64,000 nt of DNA from the NCBI GenBank assembly GCA_037043235.1, contig JAWRVZ010000042.1, forward strand, positions 852,501-916,500. The letters are read 5' to 3'. Below, one piece after another: positions 43,658 to 57,949 of this stretch. A program made the translations under genes and the position numbers. The stretch is from Rhodeus uyekii. Its lineage: Eukaryota; Chordata; Actinopteri; Cypriniformes; Acheilognathidae. The notes under the pieces are model-generated. The model had not been told where the DNA came from. It saw only the letters and a list, made by a program, of their open reading frames with translations, and did no database searches. The first letter of the stretch is position 1; every line of letters starts with the position of its first letter.

Positions 43658-46600
43658 ATTTTTATCAGCTTATTCTTTTTGATCCGTTAGTGGATCAGCA
43701 TTGTCATTTTGGATTTTTTTCTTCTTTGATTTCTTTTTATTTTATCCTACGTATATTCATGTGTAGTTGTTTGTATTTTATTATCTGAATTTAGAGAATT
43801 TCTTTTTGAAACCTTAAAAACACACAGCTGCAGCTCTAGACCGTTTCTCTTAACAGGCGTGCATCTGGAATTTCTACAACTCAGAAGAATTGAGTCACTT
43901 TTATGAAACTCATTAATTCTTTCACTTCAAAGACCTGGTGATTTTGAAGAGGATCAAACATGAAGTATATATAAGAACGGGCTTGCTTTTCTAGGTCAAA
44001 AAACCTTTACGGCTCAGGTCTACCCTGAGCTTGGAGGGGAGATTTGTGTTCAACGTGAAACACACATTCAATGGTATCTACACAGAAGACATTTTGCCCA
44101 GTGATTAGACAGCTAAGTGTAGCCTAAAGGATGCTTACTGCAATATTCATATTTTTTTATGCCCCTTTCTTGTAGCGCTGCATAAACTTAGATTCACAGG
44201 TATTGTTCTACCTTTTTGTGCTCAAACAAACTTGTTCTGCTTTAGGAGGAAATCGGATCTAAATAGAAGACAGTATTGCAATGCCTATATAGTATACATT
44301 TAAACATGCAACTTCTGATAAGAAAGTAACTTGACTGAGATGTATTTGGATGTAACTTTTTTTGACTTTGTTTATCCTTTTTATTGAAATGAGCAAGATG
44401 ATAAAGTAAAAATAGTCTAAAATTAAAATTGCAATGTAAGTAATGCAGTACCACGTATATTTCAACATTTGGAAAGTATTATGGAAATAATTTATATATA
44501 TTTTTTAAACAAACAGAATATTACTAATAAACAATAAAAAAAACTGTGTGACTGAACCTCAAGATTCTTTCACAGTCTGGTTTTGAACTACCAGTCATTC
44601 ATTTAAATATAAAAGAACTAGAAAATACAGAGCAATCAATTAACATACAAACTGTAATTAAAGTCGAAAGTTGCAATTTGTTTTTCCTTCTCTATTGTCA
44701 CTTATCCAAGTGAAACGGCTTCTGGCATAAAAAAACAGTATGGCGGGGTTTGATTTTTGTCCTTAGGGAAATGGTTAAGTTCGCAATTCCCAGCTGATCT
44801 GAATGGAAATTTGCAGTCAGTTGTGGAGGATATTTAGTCCCACCCCCCGTTGAGAAGTACGTCATGAAAATAACAGATATCATTTGGAGGAGGGGAGGTT
44901 AACCTTTTTGATTTTAAGATTGCGAGTGCACATGAATAAAAAATAGTTGTTTACAAATAAACAATTTATAAAAACTGCAACATATTGTATTAAATTGAAT
45001 TTTGATTTCATGGTTCTTTACTATTGGCACTCCACGGGTTTGAATTTAGGCAGAACTGCAGGTCTGTATTGATCGATTTTTTGTTTTCTCGGAAAGAACA
45101 AAAATTAGAGAATATTGGATTCAAATATTGTTTCATGTTGACTTGTAGTCTCTCAGTTTGTTCAAACAGACTTTGTTTCTGTTCAGACTGATGTTACAGT
45201 GGATGGGTGAGTTTTGAACACAGAGCCGCGGTCAGTGAGTCATCTTTAAGCAGAGAGCTGAGTGCTGGTGAAGTAGTCGGGCCAGCCTTTGATGAGCAGA
45301 TAAAAAGAAGTGCTGGAACTCTGGCTTTTACTCTCCCCCTTTGCAGCCTTTGAATCAGGAAGGGACTTTTCATATGATTCCTGTTTGTGTGTCCTTTTTC
45401 TTTTCTTTTTTTGACAAACAAATCCAGCTCTGCAAGCCCGCTACTCTGTTTGATGAGGAAATGAAAGCCCAAGAGGGTGTATTATTCTCTCCAATATTTC
45501 TGCCACTATTGGCATTGTTTGTCTGTTTTATCTTTGCGTGGCTGTATAATTCATCCAAACCCTCATCCTCTGTTCAGGAGAATTTGGCAGTGTAACTCTT
45601 CTCATAACCTCTCCTCATCGCCTCCAGCATGTCATCTCTCACCCTAAGAGAGCCGAACCCTCTCACGGCTGTCAGACATGACCGAGAACTTCTGGACTTG
45701 CGTTGTGCAGGGCTCTTGCCACAAGGTTATAAGTTATCGATGCTGTGCCTTGGAATTCCTCATACTATTGCCTTATTGAAATAATCGCCCTCAGATGATT
45801 CAAGAGTCCAGGATTTTTCCCAGCCCCCTGGAGTCTGATTTCACTGTGTTTTCAAGTCAAATAACACTGCAATCTTATTAAATAAGAGCAATTAAATTCA
45901 TGTAAAAAAAAGGCCCAAAGGCTGAAACATTGGGTTGAAGCAACACTCTTGATTTGATTTAATTCAAAAGCAAAAACCAGTGGAGTGTAAGAGATGAGCT
46001 ACGGTAAGCAATACTTCTACTATTGCTTTTACAGTGCGTAAACCACTAACCCTGAGGATAACACTCCAGCACATTCGAGAAAGATAATACTCTTTTAATT
46101 AGTTTTTATATATATATATTATTTTTAATTAAGGTTCCTCTGTAAACCTACCTGTTCAAATGCACGTTTTATATTCCCAATGAAATTTGTAAGGATGGTC
46201 TTTAATCCTGAAGCTCACTATTCAGACTAGTTTTTTACATTTCCCTTCAAACGTTCGTTCTTCTTCATGTTCAATTCCCACTGTCTTGCTGGCATTGTCA
46301 GCAGCCCATTTTATTGCATATACAGGTTTTGGCTTGCCTCCAGAATGGCTCTCTTCCACTCTTCTCCAGGAGTCCATCTGATCACGAGAAGAAAATGTGA
46401 TTCCATCATTCCCAGGACGATTACTTTCAGGTGAATTTCACTTGGAAACGACTTGTATGTTTTGTTGAGTAATTAAGTCAGAGCATATCAAGAAGTCTCC
46501 CAAAACAATGTGTTACGATTCAGAAGTCAAGGACAAAAGTAAATCTTCTCAATGTTTTCAGGTTCACACGCATTCATTTGCGTTGTCTTCCTTTGAGTAC

Positions 46601-47649
46601 TAATTGAATTGACAAATTTTAACTAAATGCTTTACAGGAAGTCATGTGTGGAAAATAGCTCATCTAGCATTTTTGGAGGTGGTTAAATGATGAAGTTTTA
46701 ATTTAGGTGACCTATTCTTTTTATATTTAAGTAATGTTTATGATCAAATTGGAGTCAACTGAATTTCATAGGCGATCTCTTATTTTCCCATCAGGCAAAG
46801 TGAGGCATGTATTTTCTACAGTGCATTCATCATGACACTGAGATAGTCATGACACAGTGAGATATGTCTGCACAGAAAATCCTCTCCTGAAAACACTTGT
46901 GCATTGTAAATGGAAATGACAACCATCATTTTACATCAAGGTAATGAACCACCTTCAAATGCTAATAACAACTCAATGGACCAGCCCTGTCTGACAGTCA
47001 GTGTACATTAGTAACTCTAAAACACAATTCAGACTCACTCAAGTGCACGCTGCTGTTTTGTTTTTGTTGTTATTTGTTTTTGTCTTTTCACTGCAGACGA
47101 CAGTTTTAATGAAGCCCATTGACTGTATATACAGACACAAAAAAATAAAGCCTCTGCACACAGTAGATAAAGAAACATGAAGAATCTTCAAATGGAAGGC
47201 ATTTCACAAAGGGATAGAAGGGATCATTTGACCCTTTTTAAAGCCTTAATATTGTTCAAAGGGGCACCCCATATTATCTTCAAAGCATGGAGATTTTATG
47301 CATCCAGATAAATCAGAATTATTGTAATTTCAGCCCCTGGGCATCTTCACTTGCGTATATGTAATTTCTGACATTAACTTCTGATATTGCTCCATCGAAA
47401 CTAAGCTCTCTAAAACACTATTGCTTACCTCTGGATTATTTTTTCCTCTCAGTAAATGTATGCAAGTATATGCTTGGATGCTTTGAGACTTCTTGTTTAC
47501 GCTCATACATGGGAATTGCCATTATTCTTAAAATACAGCTAGTCTGCTAAATTCTGTTCATTCCCACATTGTGGTTGTTGGATCTGTTCAGAAATGACTA
47601 TGTGGCACCATGGGGTGACTTTGAGCTGGTGTGCTCTGTGTCTAATACA
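43658..47649. other. Unique AT-rich sequence, no gene recognised
   Basis: Only short frames. None shows a known domain, splice-framed exon or repeat ends. Confidence 0.45.
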
Positions 47650-47673
47650 GGGGGGGGGGGGGGGGGGGGGGGG
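47650..47673. repeat. Run of 24 G
   Basis: Uninterrupted G tract, able in principle to form a G-quadruplex. Confidence 0.95.
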
Positions 47674-49333
47674 ACTGTAGTGGAGAACACAATCTGTCTC
47701 CCTTGTCATCTAAATAATGAGTTTCATTTAGTCTGACACCACACTGGGAAAGTTTCAGTATCTGCATCCAAAAATTGTCTTCATTTGCCAGTCCCTTTTC
47801 TCTCAGACAAGACTAAATTAATTAGCAGCAGATTGATATTGCCCTTCTCTCATAATGTGGTCCGTGGAGAAAACGTGACCCGCTGCTTACACCTTGCCTG
47901 AGGACTAATAAGTGATGGGGGGGATCTAGGTCCAGGTTTTTCTTTCCGCAGTTTCCATTTGCAGCAAGATGGACCACTTTTTAAATCTGAGAGCCATCTG
48001 CTTTGATGCAGACCGCCTGTTGTATTTGAACATTTAATTTCGTTGGAAGTGAAACAGAGATAATGACCCTCTCTCGTTGTCTTCGCTGAGGGAACCGTCC
48101 GCAGCTCGTGCAATTGTGTGTGTGTGTATGTGTTGAGCACCAACATTTCTCCCCAGGATTAATTAGTTTGATTCACACTGTGACAGCCATGCCAACATCA
48201 CTCCCCGGGGTAACTGGCAAACAAACAGCAGAAAAGAGATACCTTTTTTGTGTGTGCTTGTTAGTTAAGTTCGGATATATGTGTGTGTGTGTGTGTTTCT
48301 GTGCTCAGCTTTTGCGAGAGTTTGTCAGATGCGGTACCCTGCATGAATTTCCCCCCCTGAATTCTTTAATTAGCGTACAGTAAATACTTTGACGACAGCA
48401 GAATGCTTGGGAGTTGGAGAAGGGAAAAACCCAAGGCTGTGTTAAGCTCCGGTGGAATGGGGAATATATCTGCAAGGTGGAGGTTTAAAAAAATAGTGGC
48501 ATCCGGTCTGACAGCTTGCGTGGCCAGTGATGCACCTCAGTGATCTTGTTGCACATGGCACATTTGTGCGGTGGTGCTTAAGCTTATAAAAGCGCACTCT
48601 CTATTGTTGTACAGCATGACACTCTGCGGAATGAGGATTTAATGAGTCTTAATCCGAAAGAATAAATCTGAGCCCAACCATTATTAGCCAAACCATCTCT
48701 GGGAGAAACGCTCCAAGGCCTTTTACATGACATGGCTGCTCTGATAGTATATGTTTTGGGATTCATAATAAGCCTCTTATCTGCAATGGAATTGGCTACT
48801 TGTTGGAGGCTGTAAGTAATTGATAATATGGAAACTTGATGAAAGCACCACTGTCACTGAGGCCCGGAGGCTGCTCTGTGATATATGTTTCCTAGAAGAC
48901 AATGTAATCGACTCCATAAAGCTAAGGCTCTCAGTTAATGGGGGCGATTGCTAAAGAAGGGAGGGGTGGATTCAGTATTGAACACCCTGCAGGGAGCCAT
49001 CTTTAGTCTGTATTTGAAGTGTCACGTCCCCATAAAATAATAATGGTACATTCCATTCCAGTAACTTCCTTTCTAATATTAAAGCATACGTGTATAATTC
49101 CGTGACACTAGCTTTACCTACCAGAAAATCTTACACCGTTCAACTATTATTGGTGGTGGTTTTAAATCAACCCATAACCAAAAGAATTTGTTCCTCAACT
49201 AATGTTTTCCATTCATGAAAATAATTTTAATTCAGTAATTTTTACAGATTCCTAAATCAATCATTCTTCTTTTCTTTGTTAGATCCAGTTGATTTGTTGA
49301 ACAAGATTGACTCAATTGAATTGAGATTGATTG
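47674..49333. other. Unique sequence, no gene recognised
   Basis: Short (TG)n tracts at about 48116-48131 and 48277-48296. The part at about 48440-48930 is complex, balanced in composition and free of repeats; it could be conserved non-coding DNA, but this cannot be judged from one sequence. Confidence 0.4.
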
Positions 49334-49341
49334 GCTCAAGA

Positions 49342-49850
49342 CAGTGGTTCTCAAATAGTGGGGTGCGGAGCGATGCCAGGGGGGGGCGCGTGTGAGCCTG
49401 GGGTACATGCTTTTCTTGCCAGGGAGTAGTTTTCTTGCACTGAACAAGAGCAACATATATGAAGTTCAGATAACCATCCCCTCATCCTTTGACGTGTACG
49501 ATCACACCGGTGTTCATATGTGTCACGTGATCAATCACTAAATTCACACGTGTTTTCACGCGATATCTGGCACTGATCCAGAAAAAGAAGCGCTCAGAGC
49601 TTGTCATTTTTCACAACAATTCAGTGTTTTCAACCACATAAGATTTCTTTTAGGTTTCAACAAGTTGAGCCAACAAGTTGGTGACTATTTTGAATTATCT
49701 ATTATACAGCGCTTTTTGCGACTGCAGTACGCGTGACGCGTTGCCATGGAAACAATAAGGCAAAATTTCCCAAAATGGGGAAGGGGGGGGGCGCGCAAAA
49801 TTTTTACCTCTTCCTAGGGGGGCGTGACAGAAAATAATTGAGAAGCACTG
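49342..49850. mobile_element. hAT-type non-autonomous transposon with exact 8-bp target duplication
   Basis: Ends CAGTGGTTCTCAAATAGTGG and, complemented, CAGTGCTTCTCAATTATTTT form terminal inverted repeats. The 8-bp sequence GCTCAAGA occurs directly on both sides (49334-49341 and 49851-49858), the length made by hAT transposases. The 509-bp interior has G-rich patches near both ends (49380-49388 and about 49782-49794) and no open transposase frame. Confidence 0.85.
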
Positions 49851-49858
49851 GCTCAAGA

Positions 49859-50819
49859 TGTCAAATTGAACAAATTACATGCCCCTTTTGTTTTGTTAAA
49901 TCCTCAATTATATGAGGACATGCTTTGTTCAGGTTCTTCTTGAACGCCTTGCCTCATTCATTGACAAATAACATCCCAGTTTGGTCAGTGTCATTCAGAG
50001 TTGTTTAGTCTCAAAACATGAACATAAGGTCCAGCCACTGATGTTGCTCCTTTCGTAACCAGCAGGTTAATGCTATTTGTTGGTGCTATAGTCTGTTTTT
50101 AAAGAGAGGAAAACATTCACACATTTGAAAAGAGGGAGAGACTTCCATAAACACAAAATATCTTTAGCGCTTAAATAAATTGTGCACTTAAAGGAATTGT
50201 TTAAAAAAAATGCACTCATGGTTGAAACACCACTATTGTTAATGCATTTGTTAACTCATCGTCTCTGAACTTGCGGCCCGGAAGAATGAGTCACCTGCTA
50301 ATGTTGTGAAGGAACCGAGGATGCAAATTATCTACAACACCGAGCTTGACATTTTGTGTTGACCATTCATCTTGCAAATGTCTATTATGAAATAATGGCT
50401 TTTAAGACATAGTGACAGTTACTCAGAGAGCATGACTGCCTGCAAAAGTTTCTACTGTTAGAGTTTACTTTTCTGATTTAATCATAGCAACGCATCATTA
50501 ATCTTTATCTCACAGACACTTTGGCATACGCATCAAAAGATAATGGGGAATAAGAAATTGTATGAAGGGAGAGTTCGGGGTTCTAGTTTCATTTTGTGCT
50601 GAATCAGTGGTCACCCATAAGACTCTGTGCCCTGTGTGATTCAGAAAGTCTCTCAGTAATGAAAAACCATTGGAAGCGGTTCAGCTGCAGTTTTTCGTGG
50701 CACTCATCCTCCATGTACTTAGCTAGAAGTGCATTTTCAACGACAATTTTTAGGGTTCAAAGAGCTTACATATTTAATGAAGATGGAAGGCTATGAGGTG
50801 AAATGATGATACAAAGCCT
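49859..50819. other. Unique sequence, nothing recognised
   Basis: No supported feature. Confidence 0.45.
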
Positions 50820-51010
50820 CTTAGGCTGTTTTCACACTGGCATTCTTTAGGTCGGTCCCAAAGGAGCTTTTGGCCTGAGTACGATCAGCTTGGGTCAGCG
50901 TGAACAAACTTGGTCTGTTGCAAAGATTCGCTGCCTCTTGGCGGTTTGGGCCAATGATTTCATAAATACACAGCTGTCCCCAACACACACAAAAAGTGAA
51001 ATTTACGGGA
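50820..51010. repeat. Fragment of a cyprinid DNA-transposon-like repeat
   Basis: Contains AGGCTGTTTTCACACTGGCA, CTGAGTACGATCAGCTTGGG, TCAGCGTGAACAAACTTGGT and GGCGGTTTGGGCCAATGA, in the order of a common fish repeat with TTTTCACACTGG ends. The second end is missing. Confidence 0.45.
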
Positions 51011-54000
51011 TTTTCAGAAAATGGCTCAGTGAGAAGTGGGTTAATAGAATAGTTGTGTAGTGCCATGTTCAAGTAAAGAAACTTTACATCAAGTACTTCA
51101 ACTTTGACTTCAAAAAGTTGATAAAGAGATCTAAACTAATCCACATGAATAGATTAAATTAGTCCATATCTTCTGAAGAGACTCGGTCGCTTTTATATGA
51201 TGAACAGATTGAATGTAGGCTTCTTCTTTTTGTTTGTTAGGTCTAATAAAATAAGCAATTTTGTGTTAAAATCTTTTTTACTCAGTGTTATAACATTTTA
51301 TTAAATTAAGCCATTTTATTTCAAATTTCAGCCTTTAGGACCGCAACATACTTTTGAAATTTAAGTGCAACTTGCAACAAATTGATTTTCAGTGCTCTAA
51401 AAATGAACAAAAAGTAAGAATACACAATGTAAATTTGAAAGCTTTTTTTTATTTTACATCCAAATTCCTGATTTGGTGCTGCAATATGTAGGCTATTGGC
51501 CATTGTTTCACAACCCACAGGCTTGTCTCTTCTTTGTCTCTACAGCTGTTTGTGAGTGGGGAGCTAAATAGGATTTTAGAGGGCTATTTTTTTATGTTTG
51601 TCACACACCATGTTAAACAAATCTTTCATCAAAGCCTCCTCTGCAATTAAGCCCATGGAACATAGAGCTCATTCACAGTCAGCTACAATTTACTCAACCA
51701 CAAACATGATACAGATTCAAGTCCACATGTCTCCAAGTCCTTACAAGCTAAATGTTGTGATTTGTTCAAATTTGTCAATAGTCTTTCTCACTCAGTATTA
51801 GGGCATCTTCTAGGTTCAAACTCAAGTTCTGTTGAGGGCATCTGTGATGTGACATTTTTAATGAAAAAAAATATCAAATTGAGATTTCTGCTTTTAAGCT
51901 GTCTGGAATGTCATCCAGTTGTGCATTACTGTAAGCATTGCATGACTCATTGTGGGGGGGTTTCTGACTTAGAGATGTCAAAATTATCTGTGGTAAAATG
52001 CCAAAATACCACCTGCCACAATTGTTGTTTAGAAAACTTGCACTGAACCTGGATATGGCCAGGGAAAGTCTTGACCTAGAAGAAGTTATAATGGCTGACA
52101 TAAGGCTGTCAACGCTCTGATTAGACTTTGCTTGAAAGGCCTTGGGAGTTTTGAAGGTGTGCTGATTGCAATATCTTTCAGAAGTCCTTTGAGAAGTAAA
52201 TTGCCGCAACCTTGGAGTTTGGTAATTACCCCAGACTCTTATCATTCTGGTAGTAAAAGAAAGGCCTTTCTAAACTCATGCACAGCTTCTTCTTTAATAG
52301 GATATTCAGCCGGAGGCTAAGCAAAGGGTAATGACAAACGTCTGCTGTGACTTCTAGACACTTTAGTGCTGGACGACTGCTTCTCAGTGGGCTTTCAATG
52401 CTAAGTGATGATGGCTTTATGAGGGTAACGTCTTGCATTCCATCTGTCAGGAGTCGCCCTCACCCTTCTGCTTGTGTAGAAGTCATCAACTTTGACCGTT
52501 GATACTTCATTGTCCTACTTTTTTTTAGCAGCTCTATGAGGTGCTTATTTTGAGAGAAATACTGCTTTTGATGTCTAACAACTTCTTGGTATCAGCATCT
52601 AAACCAAAGTAATTACACTTTGCTTTAGGCAAAAAACAGCCTGGGATCAAATTGTGGCGTAGTTTAATTTAACTGTAATCCAGAATCGCATTTAAACTTT
52701 TCAGTAATTTTGGTACCTGCTGAATTTGATTGTGTCTCCACCACTGTGGCTAAAACAGGGTGGCCAGACAAAGTAGCAGCTTTTTGCCCTTTAAAATAAA
52801 ATTTTAATTTCTAGCATTGTGAAACAGAAAAGCAGCAGTATTGAAACTTCTCATGGAAATCAACCTAAGTGAGAATTACTTAAAATTGTCTCTCCATGGC
52901 TGAGATTGGAGAAAGCGTTCAAAACTAAAAATTACTGCACATTTCTTTGTTTACTTTGAATCTAAATTTGGATTGCAAAGTTGGAAAAGTAACGGTGCTC
53001 CCAATAAGCCTGTCCAGAGCCTGTCTCTGGCTTTATGGGCGAATGACAGTAGCATTCTTGAGTCACTGGCCAACTGAATTTCCACTTTCAGACTGTAAAT
53101 GCGCCGCCAAAGGCACAGCTTAGACATATAGTTCAACTGCACCTCTGCATATAAATGTCCTTTTCCTCTGCTATCCAGGGCACCACTTGCCACAAATGAT
53201 TAAGACTATTTCTCCTCTTCTATATTTTTTAAAGTTGAATTACTGGGTTGGCAGCATGTTAGAGTAAAACTACAGTTCATTTGACAAAGAACAGGTAATT
53301 GCTTTTTGGTCTAGACGTTTTACACCGGCCGGGCAACAGCAACAGTTTGGAGAATGCAAGCTAATGTTTCTATTCTTAGTTCCTTGGCAGTTATGTTGAG
53401 TTCTTTACTTTTCAAAACACTCGCAGGTGCTTATCTGAACCCCAGATAAACCAGGAATCTCATGACAGAGACTCCCATTACCTAAACTTTGAGAGACAGA
53501 GCCGCCCTTTGCCTTGAGGGAGAGTAATGTTGAGCTCTGCTGTGGCGGCCGGTAATGAAAGCCAGTGGCTCAGTGACGTGAGAGTGTCTCTCAGGCTCGG
53601 GGAATGGATGTGGTTGTCTGTGGTGACACAAGCAAACATGTCAGCCCTGTCAGATAAGCGGGGTGATGTGCTGCAAGCCGTTCTCCTTTTACAACACGCT
53701 GCCTTTTTCCACCCCAGCAACTGCTATTATGCGCATTGTCTTGAAGGTAAGACATAGGACAGCACTGCAAAAACAACCTAAATAAAATAAATCATCTCAG
53801 CAGATTTTCTAAATCTGAAATATAACGTTCCACATGTAGTCAAGCTGATGAATTGCCCAGTTTTGTAATGAAACGAAGAATCGGAGCATATAAAGAGACT
53901 TTCTCTGAGATGGGAATCTGCAGACGTTCTGAAAAGTTTGTGCTTAATATGGTTATCTACAACATTGTTGCACTGCAGTTAGGCCGCTTTCAGCAGCAAA

Positions 54001-57000
54001 TAATGGCCACTGCTGTTTTAGTTTCATAACAATGCTTTATTATGAAACTAAAACTCGCACTGTGCGTACTTATTGGCAAATGCATTTTGGCTCAGTTTTG
54101 TTTGTGATTTTAACATTATTTCTAATGCTTGTACAAACATTTTTCAATTTAAATTACCGAATTGGCTTCATGCAGTACAATTGACTCATCAGCTTAAAGT
54201 ATGGTAATACTAAATCAAATATTTTGACTTTTTACTAAATAGAAAGTGTCTGCCAAATGCATGAATCATGAATCCTCTAACATGATTCTCCTGCAATATA
54301 ATTGTTGCACTCTTTCTTAATTTATCAGCTGATGATTTTGCTTAAAGTTTTTGTTATTGGCAAACAAAACATTTTTTGTTTAATATATATGTATATGAAC
54401 ATTTTAAAAAATGACTTAACTGACGCAGGATGATATTTCAGGCCCTTGTTTCTTGGAATTTACCGGATGAGCCCCAAAAACATTTTCAACGTTTGTAGCA
54501 CCAGTGCAATATGCAGAAAAAGTTAGCAAATAGCCCTGCTCATATAGTAGATACTGTGTGTATTCAAGCTACGTGTACGTCAAGATAAAAGCCTAATTAG
54601 ATTTTGTGCTATAAATAGTCATTTTTCTATTGTGACAGGTGGTAAAATATTTTTTCCCCATATGGTTCCTTTCCTTTAAAGAGGACTTTCGTAAAGAAAG
54701 TAAAAATCAGTACTTGGTGAATGTGTGTAGGTGGGAAATTGTCAAAAGAGAGGAAAAATATCATAAATTGAAAACTGTTGACTGGTAGGTATAAACGGTG
54801 ATAACAATGACTTATTTGACTCAATTTTGACTGGCTGTTTTTGTCGCTTTAACCCTGAAGGCAACTATTTATTTTGATGTGGGCATAAAAGGTTTTGGGC
54901 GGGGGACAGACAGACAGCGCAATTTAGCCAGCTTACCTGCAGCGATGCCGTCCCCATTCCCTCTGACAGGAAGTAATGGCAGGATATGACATAACAGACA
55001 GCTGAGCCTTGAGCAGAGGCGAGAAAAGCTTTCTATGATCCTTCCTCTGCTTTCTCATTCTCATTTCCTACCTTTATTAGATCAACTTTGAATGAGAATG
55101 CTTATCATAAAGCGAAAGCCTATAATGTAGAGATACATCTCCATACCTCAAAAAAAGTAGTTTATTGATCTGGCTTCATTAAAATAACCCTACTCTAATA
55201 AATCTTTAAAGCAAAATGTGTGTGCGATTTCCATGAGCAGAATTATTTTTTAATAAATGTTGTCATAACATTCAATATTTGAATTTTAAGTATTTAGACT
55301 TCACAACACCTCACTGACCTTAAAATTGTTGCCATGTACAACAACTTTCAAGTATTTATTTTCTAGTTCTTTCTCCTCTTTCCGTTCCTCTATAGGTTTG
55401 CTTCTACACTCAGCTCTCTCCTCTCATCTTTGTCCTCAAAGGAAAATGCTTATTTGTGTTTAATTGTAGGTACATGATTTTTTTTATCATTTACAAACTG
55501 TATACTTAAAGAAAAAGGTTTGAAATGGTTCTAAAGCTACACGTCCATTCACCTCGTTTCTGCAATTTAACAGGAAGTTAATATAGCATTGAATAGCTAT
55601 GCACTTGGAAGAAATTTGTTTTATGACCATGCTGTTAAAGTGGGCGAGCATATGGAACTTTACTGTTATTGAATCACAACAGCGTATGGCCGGAATCCAT
55701 TAACTACATAGTCCAGAAATTTCCCATCGTATAAACAAATTTAGAGTGTCTATTTGAATCAACTCTCTTTGCACTATCACATCACTCCACTATTCTGCTG
55801 TACCTTTTGAATGCTGTAAAGTCAAGAGAATATGCTTGTGTTTTTGTGTAACTGAAGTATTTCTATTCATCTAGCAAACTTTTAAGTATGCTCGAATAGG
55901 GGGTTCTACAAAAGACTCAAAAGAATGCAGTAATAGAGACAGGGAAAAAAAACTAGAAATTGATTATCAATTAAAATAATTTTCCTAAAAAATGTTTTTC
56001 ATCTGCAGCACCCAGCATCCGCTATTTACATGTGAAACTCAAAGTATTTAATTCACTGGGTGAATACATTTGTTATTAATTAAGCAAAACACGTCACTTT
56101 TGGCCATTCCAGGGCTTTCTTGAAAACTACCAATTTTACTTCGGCATTTTTGTATCCCTGCCCCTAGACGGACGGATCGCCAGAGGGTTATTAACAGAAC
56201 TGTTATTGTAAGGGTAGGTTTATCACTGAAAACTATTTCTACTCTTTAAACAGCATTATGGTTTAATTAAGCTTTCTTAAACTGTAGCCTCAGTGTTTTG
56301 TTTCAGGTGACAGGGACAAAAAATTTTAGCATAATGACCCCCATACCCTCTAAACATCACCCTGCATTAATAAGCAAAAATCAAAAGCTAAAATGTAAAA
56401 AGCACCTAAATGTGACAAATGACTCCACACAGCATTGTGTCAGTCTGTCCATCGATGCCGCGCACAAGATGAGCATGTGTGACCACGGTGCTCATTAAGG
56501 ATAACTGGAGAATATTGAGTATGACAGGCCTATTAACTTGCGATATGCATAATGCTTCTGACATCGTCTTGTTTCCATGTCTCTGAGTTGGGGTTTGAAA
56601 CGCTCTGTTTCCACCAGCCCTTTCTGCGCTCTCTCTGTGGATGAAGGATGATGGTTGGGCATCTCTCCCTTCCCCTTAATAATGACAGATGGAACTCTTT
56701 TGACAAACACAGAGCTTCACATAAGCAAAGGAGAACAGAAGTTTTTGTGTTTGGGAAAATTTACAAAAGATTTCTAAAGACATTCTACTGACTGTAAGTA
56801 ACTTTGCAACTCTATGTATTTCACACTAATGTTAAAAAAGAAGAAACGACTGACCCAGATGAGAGTTTTACCAATATAGGCTGGTTTGAATAAAACATGG
56901 CCAGTGTTTTTTACAAAACATGCTACACTGAATAAATAATTTGAGGGTATTAGATGCCTCAAGCAATCAGTTGCTGTTGCCCCTTGTACTAAATGCATTA

Positions 57001-57941
57001 GTGAATTTGTGTTTTCCTCCATAAGAACAAGTCATGTTCCTTAAGTATAGTCTCCTGTTATGTCACCGATTCAAACGGCTCTTAAACAATTAATAAAGCC
57101 TGAATTCTTGCGAAGCCTCAGAAACACCTTAAAACGGAACCATTTTCTTCAAAGTCACTATGGCCTAATAAGTCTTGTCTCTTTCCTGGAAGAATCTGTC
57201 CATCTAGAGGTGCATTTGGTGCTTTTGAAAGGAGGACGTTTCATTTGGATTCGATCAGGTTGAGCAGGTAGTTTCAAGACTGTATGGAGTACTTTTCCGC
57301 TTGCCATCACTTCAAGTTTACAGGGGAAAGCACTCATGCTGTCTGACTGCTGTTTCTGCTTTCAATTTAACAGATCTGTCCTCTGCACTTACCTGCTCCT
57401 TGCCCGCCAGGTGCGTGCTGGGCAGGGGCACCGCTGCTCTTCATGAGCCAAAAAGCAGCACTTATGGTTGACAAGAGAACTTTGCCATCACCAAAAGGGC
57501 CACAAGGGACTTTTAATACCACCATCATCTCGACTCTTATTCTTTCCGTCGCTTCTGTTCTTCATTGCAGTGGCTTGAGGGATTCGGTGTTGTTGCACAC
57601 AGCGGTTTACAAAAAGCCTCCAAGTAAAATGCTGAATGGAGCTGTTGAAATGTCTGTTTTCTGCAGTCCTGTAAGAAAGAAAACTCACAAATAAGAATGA
57701 AAGCAATGAGATTGAAGGTCAAGGTCACCATGAAATCAAAATTCTCTTTTATAATATTTAATCAAAAACCCATCAACCCTCTGAAATGACAAACCCATAA
57801 TCTGGCTCTATAGTGGTATGCTATTCCCACATATTTACAATCCAATCGATTCCTGATGTATGACATTTTCCCATCTTGTTTGTTCTTATTAAAAATCCTG
57901 TTTTACTTAGAAATGTGTTTATATTTTGAAGTAAAACTGGT
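51011..57941. other. Unique sequence, no gene recognised
   Basis: Nearly 7 kb with only short, unsupported frames. A GC-richer stretch at about 53466-53760 has balanced composition on both strands but no recognisable exon. Confidence 0.4.
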
Positions 57942-57949
57942 TCTGAGTA

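Noticed and set aside
45341..45595. 84-codon + strand frame with a hydrophobic segment
   Set aside because: It contains a plausible membrane helix (FLPLLALFVCFIFAWL), but no homology, promoter or splice context supports it and the - strand is also open.
54240..54275. GTGTCTGCCAAATGCATGAA as a SINE tail
   Set aside because: Only about 20 bases resemble the tail; there is no head or rest of the tail.
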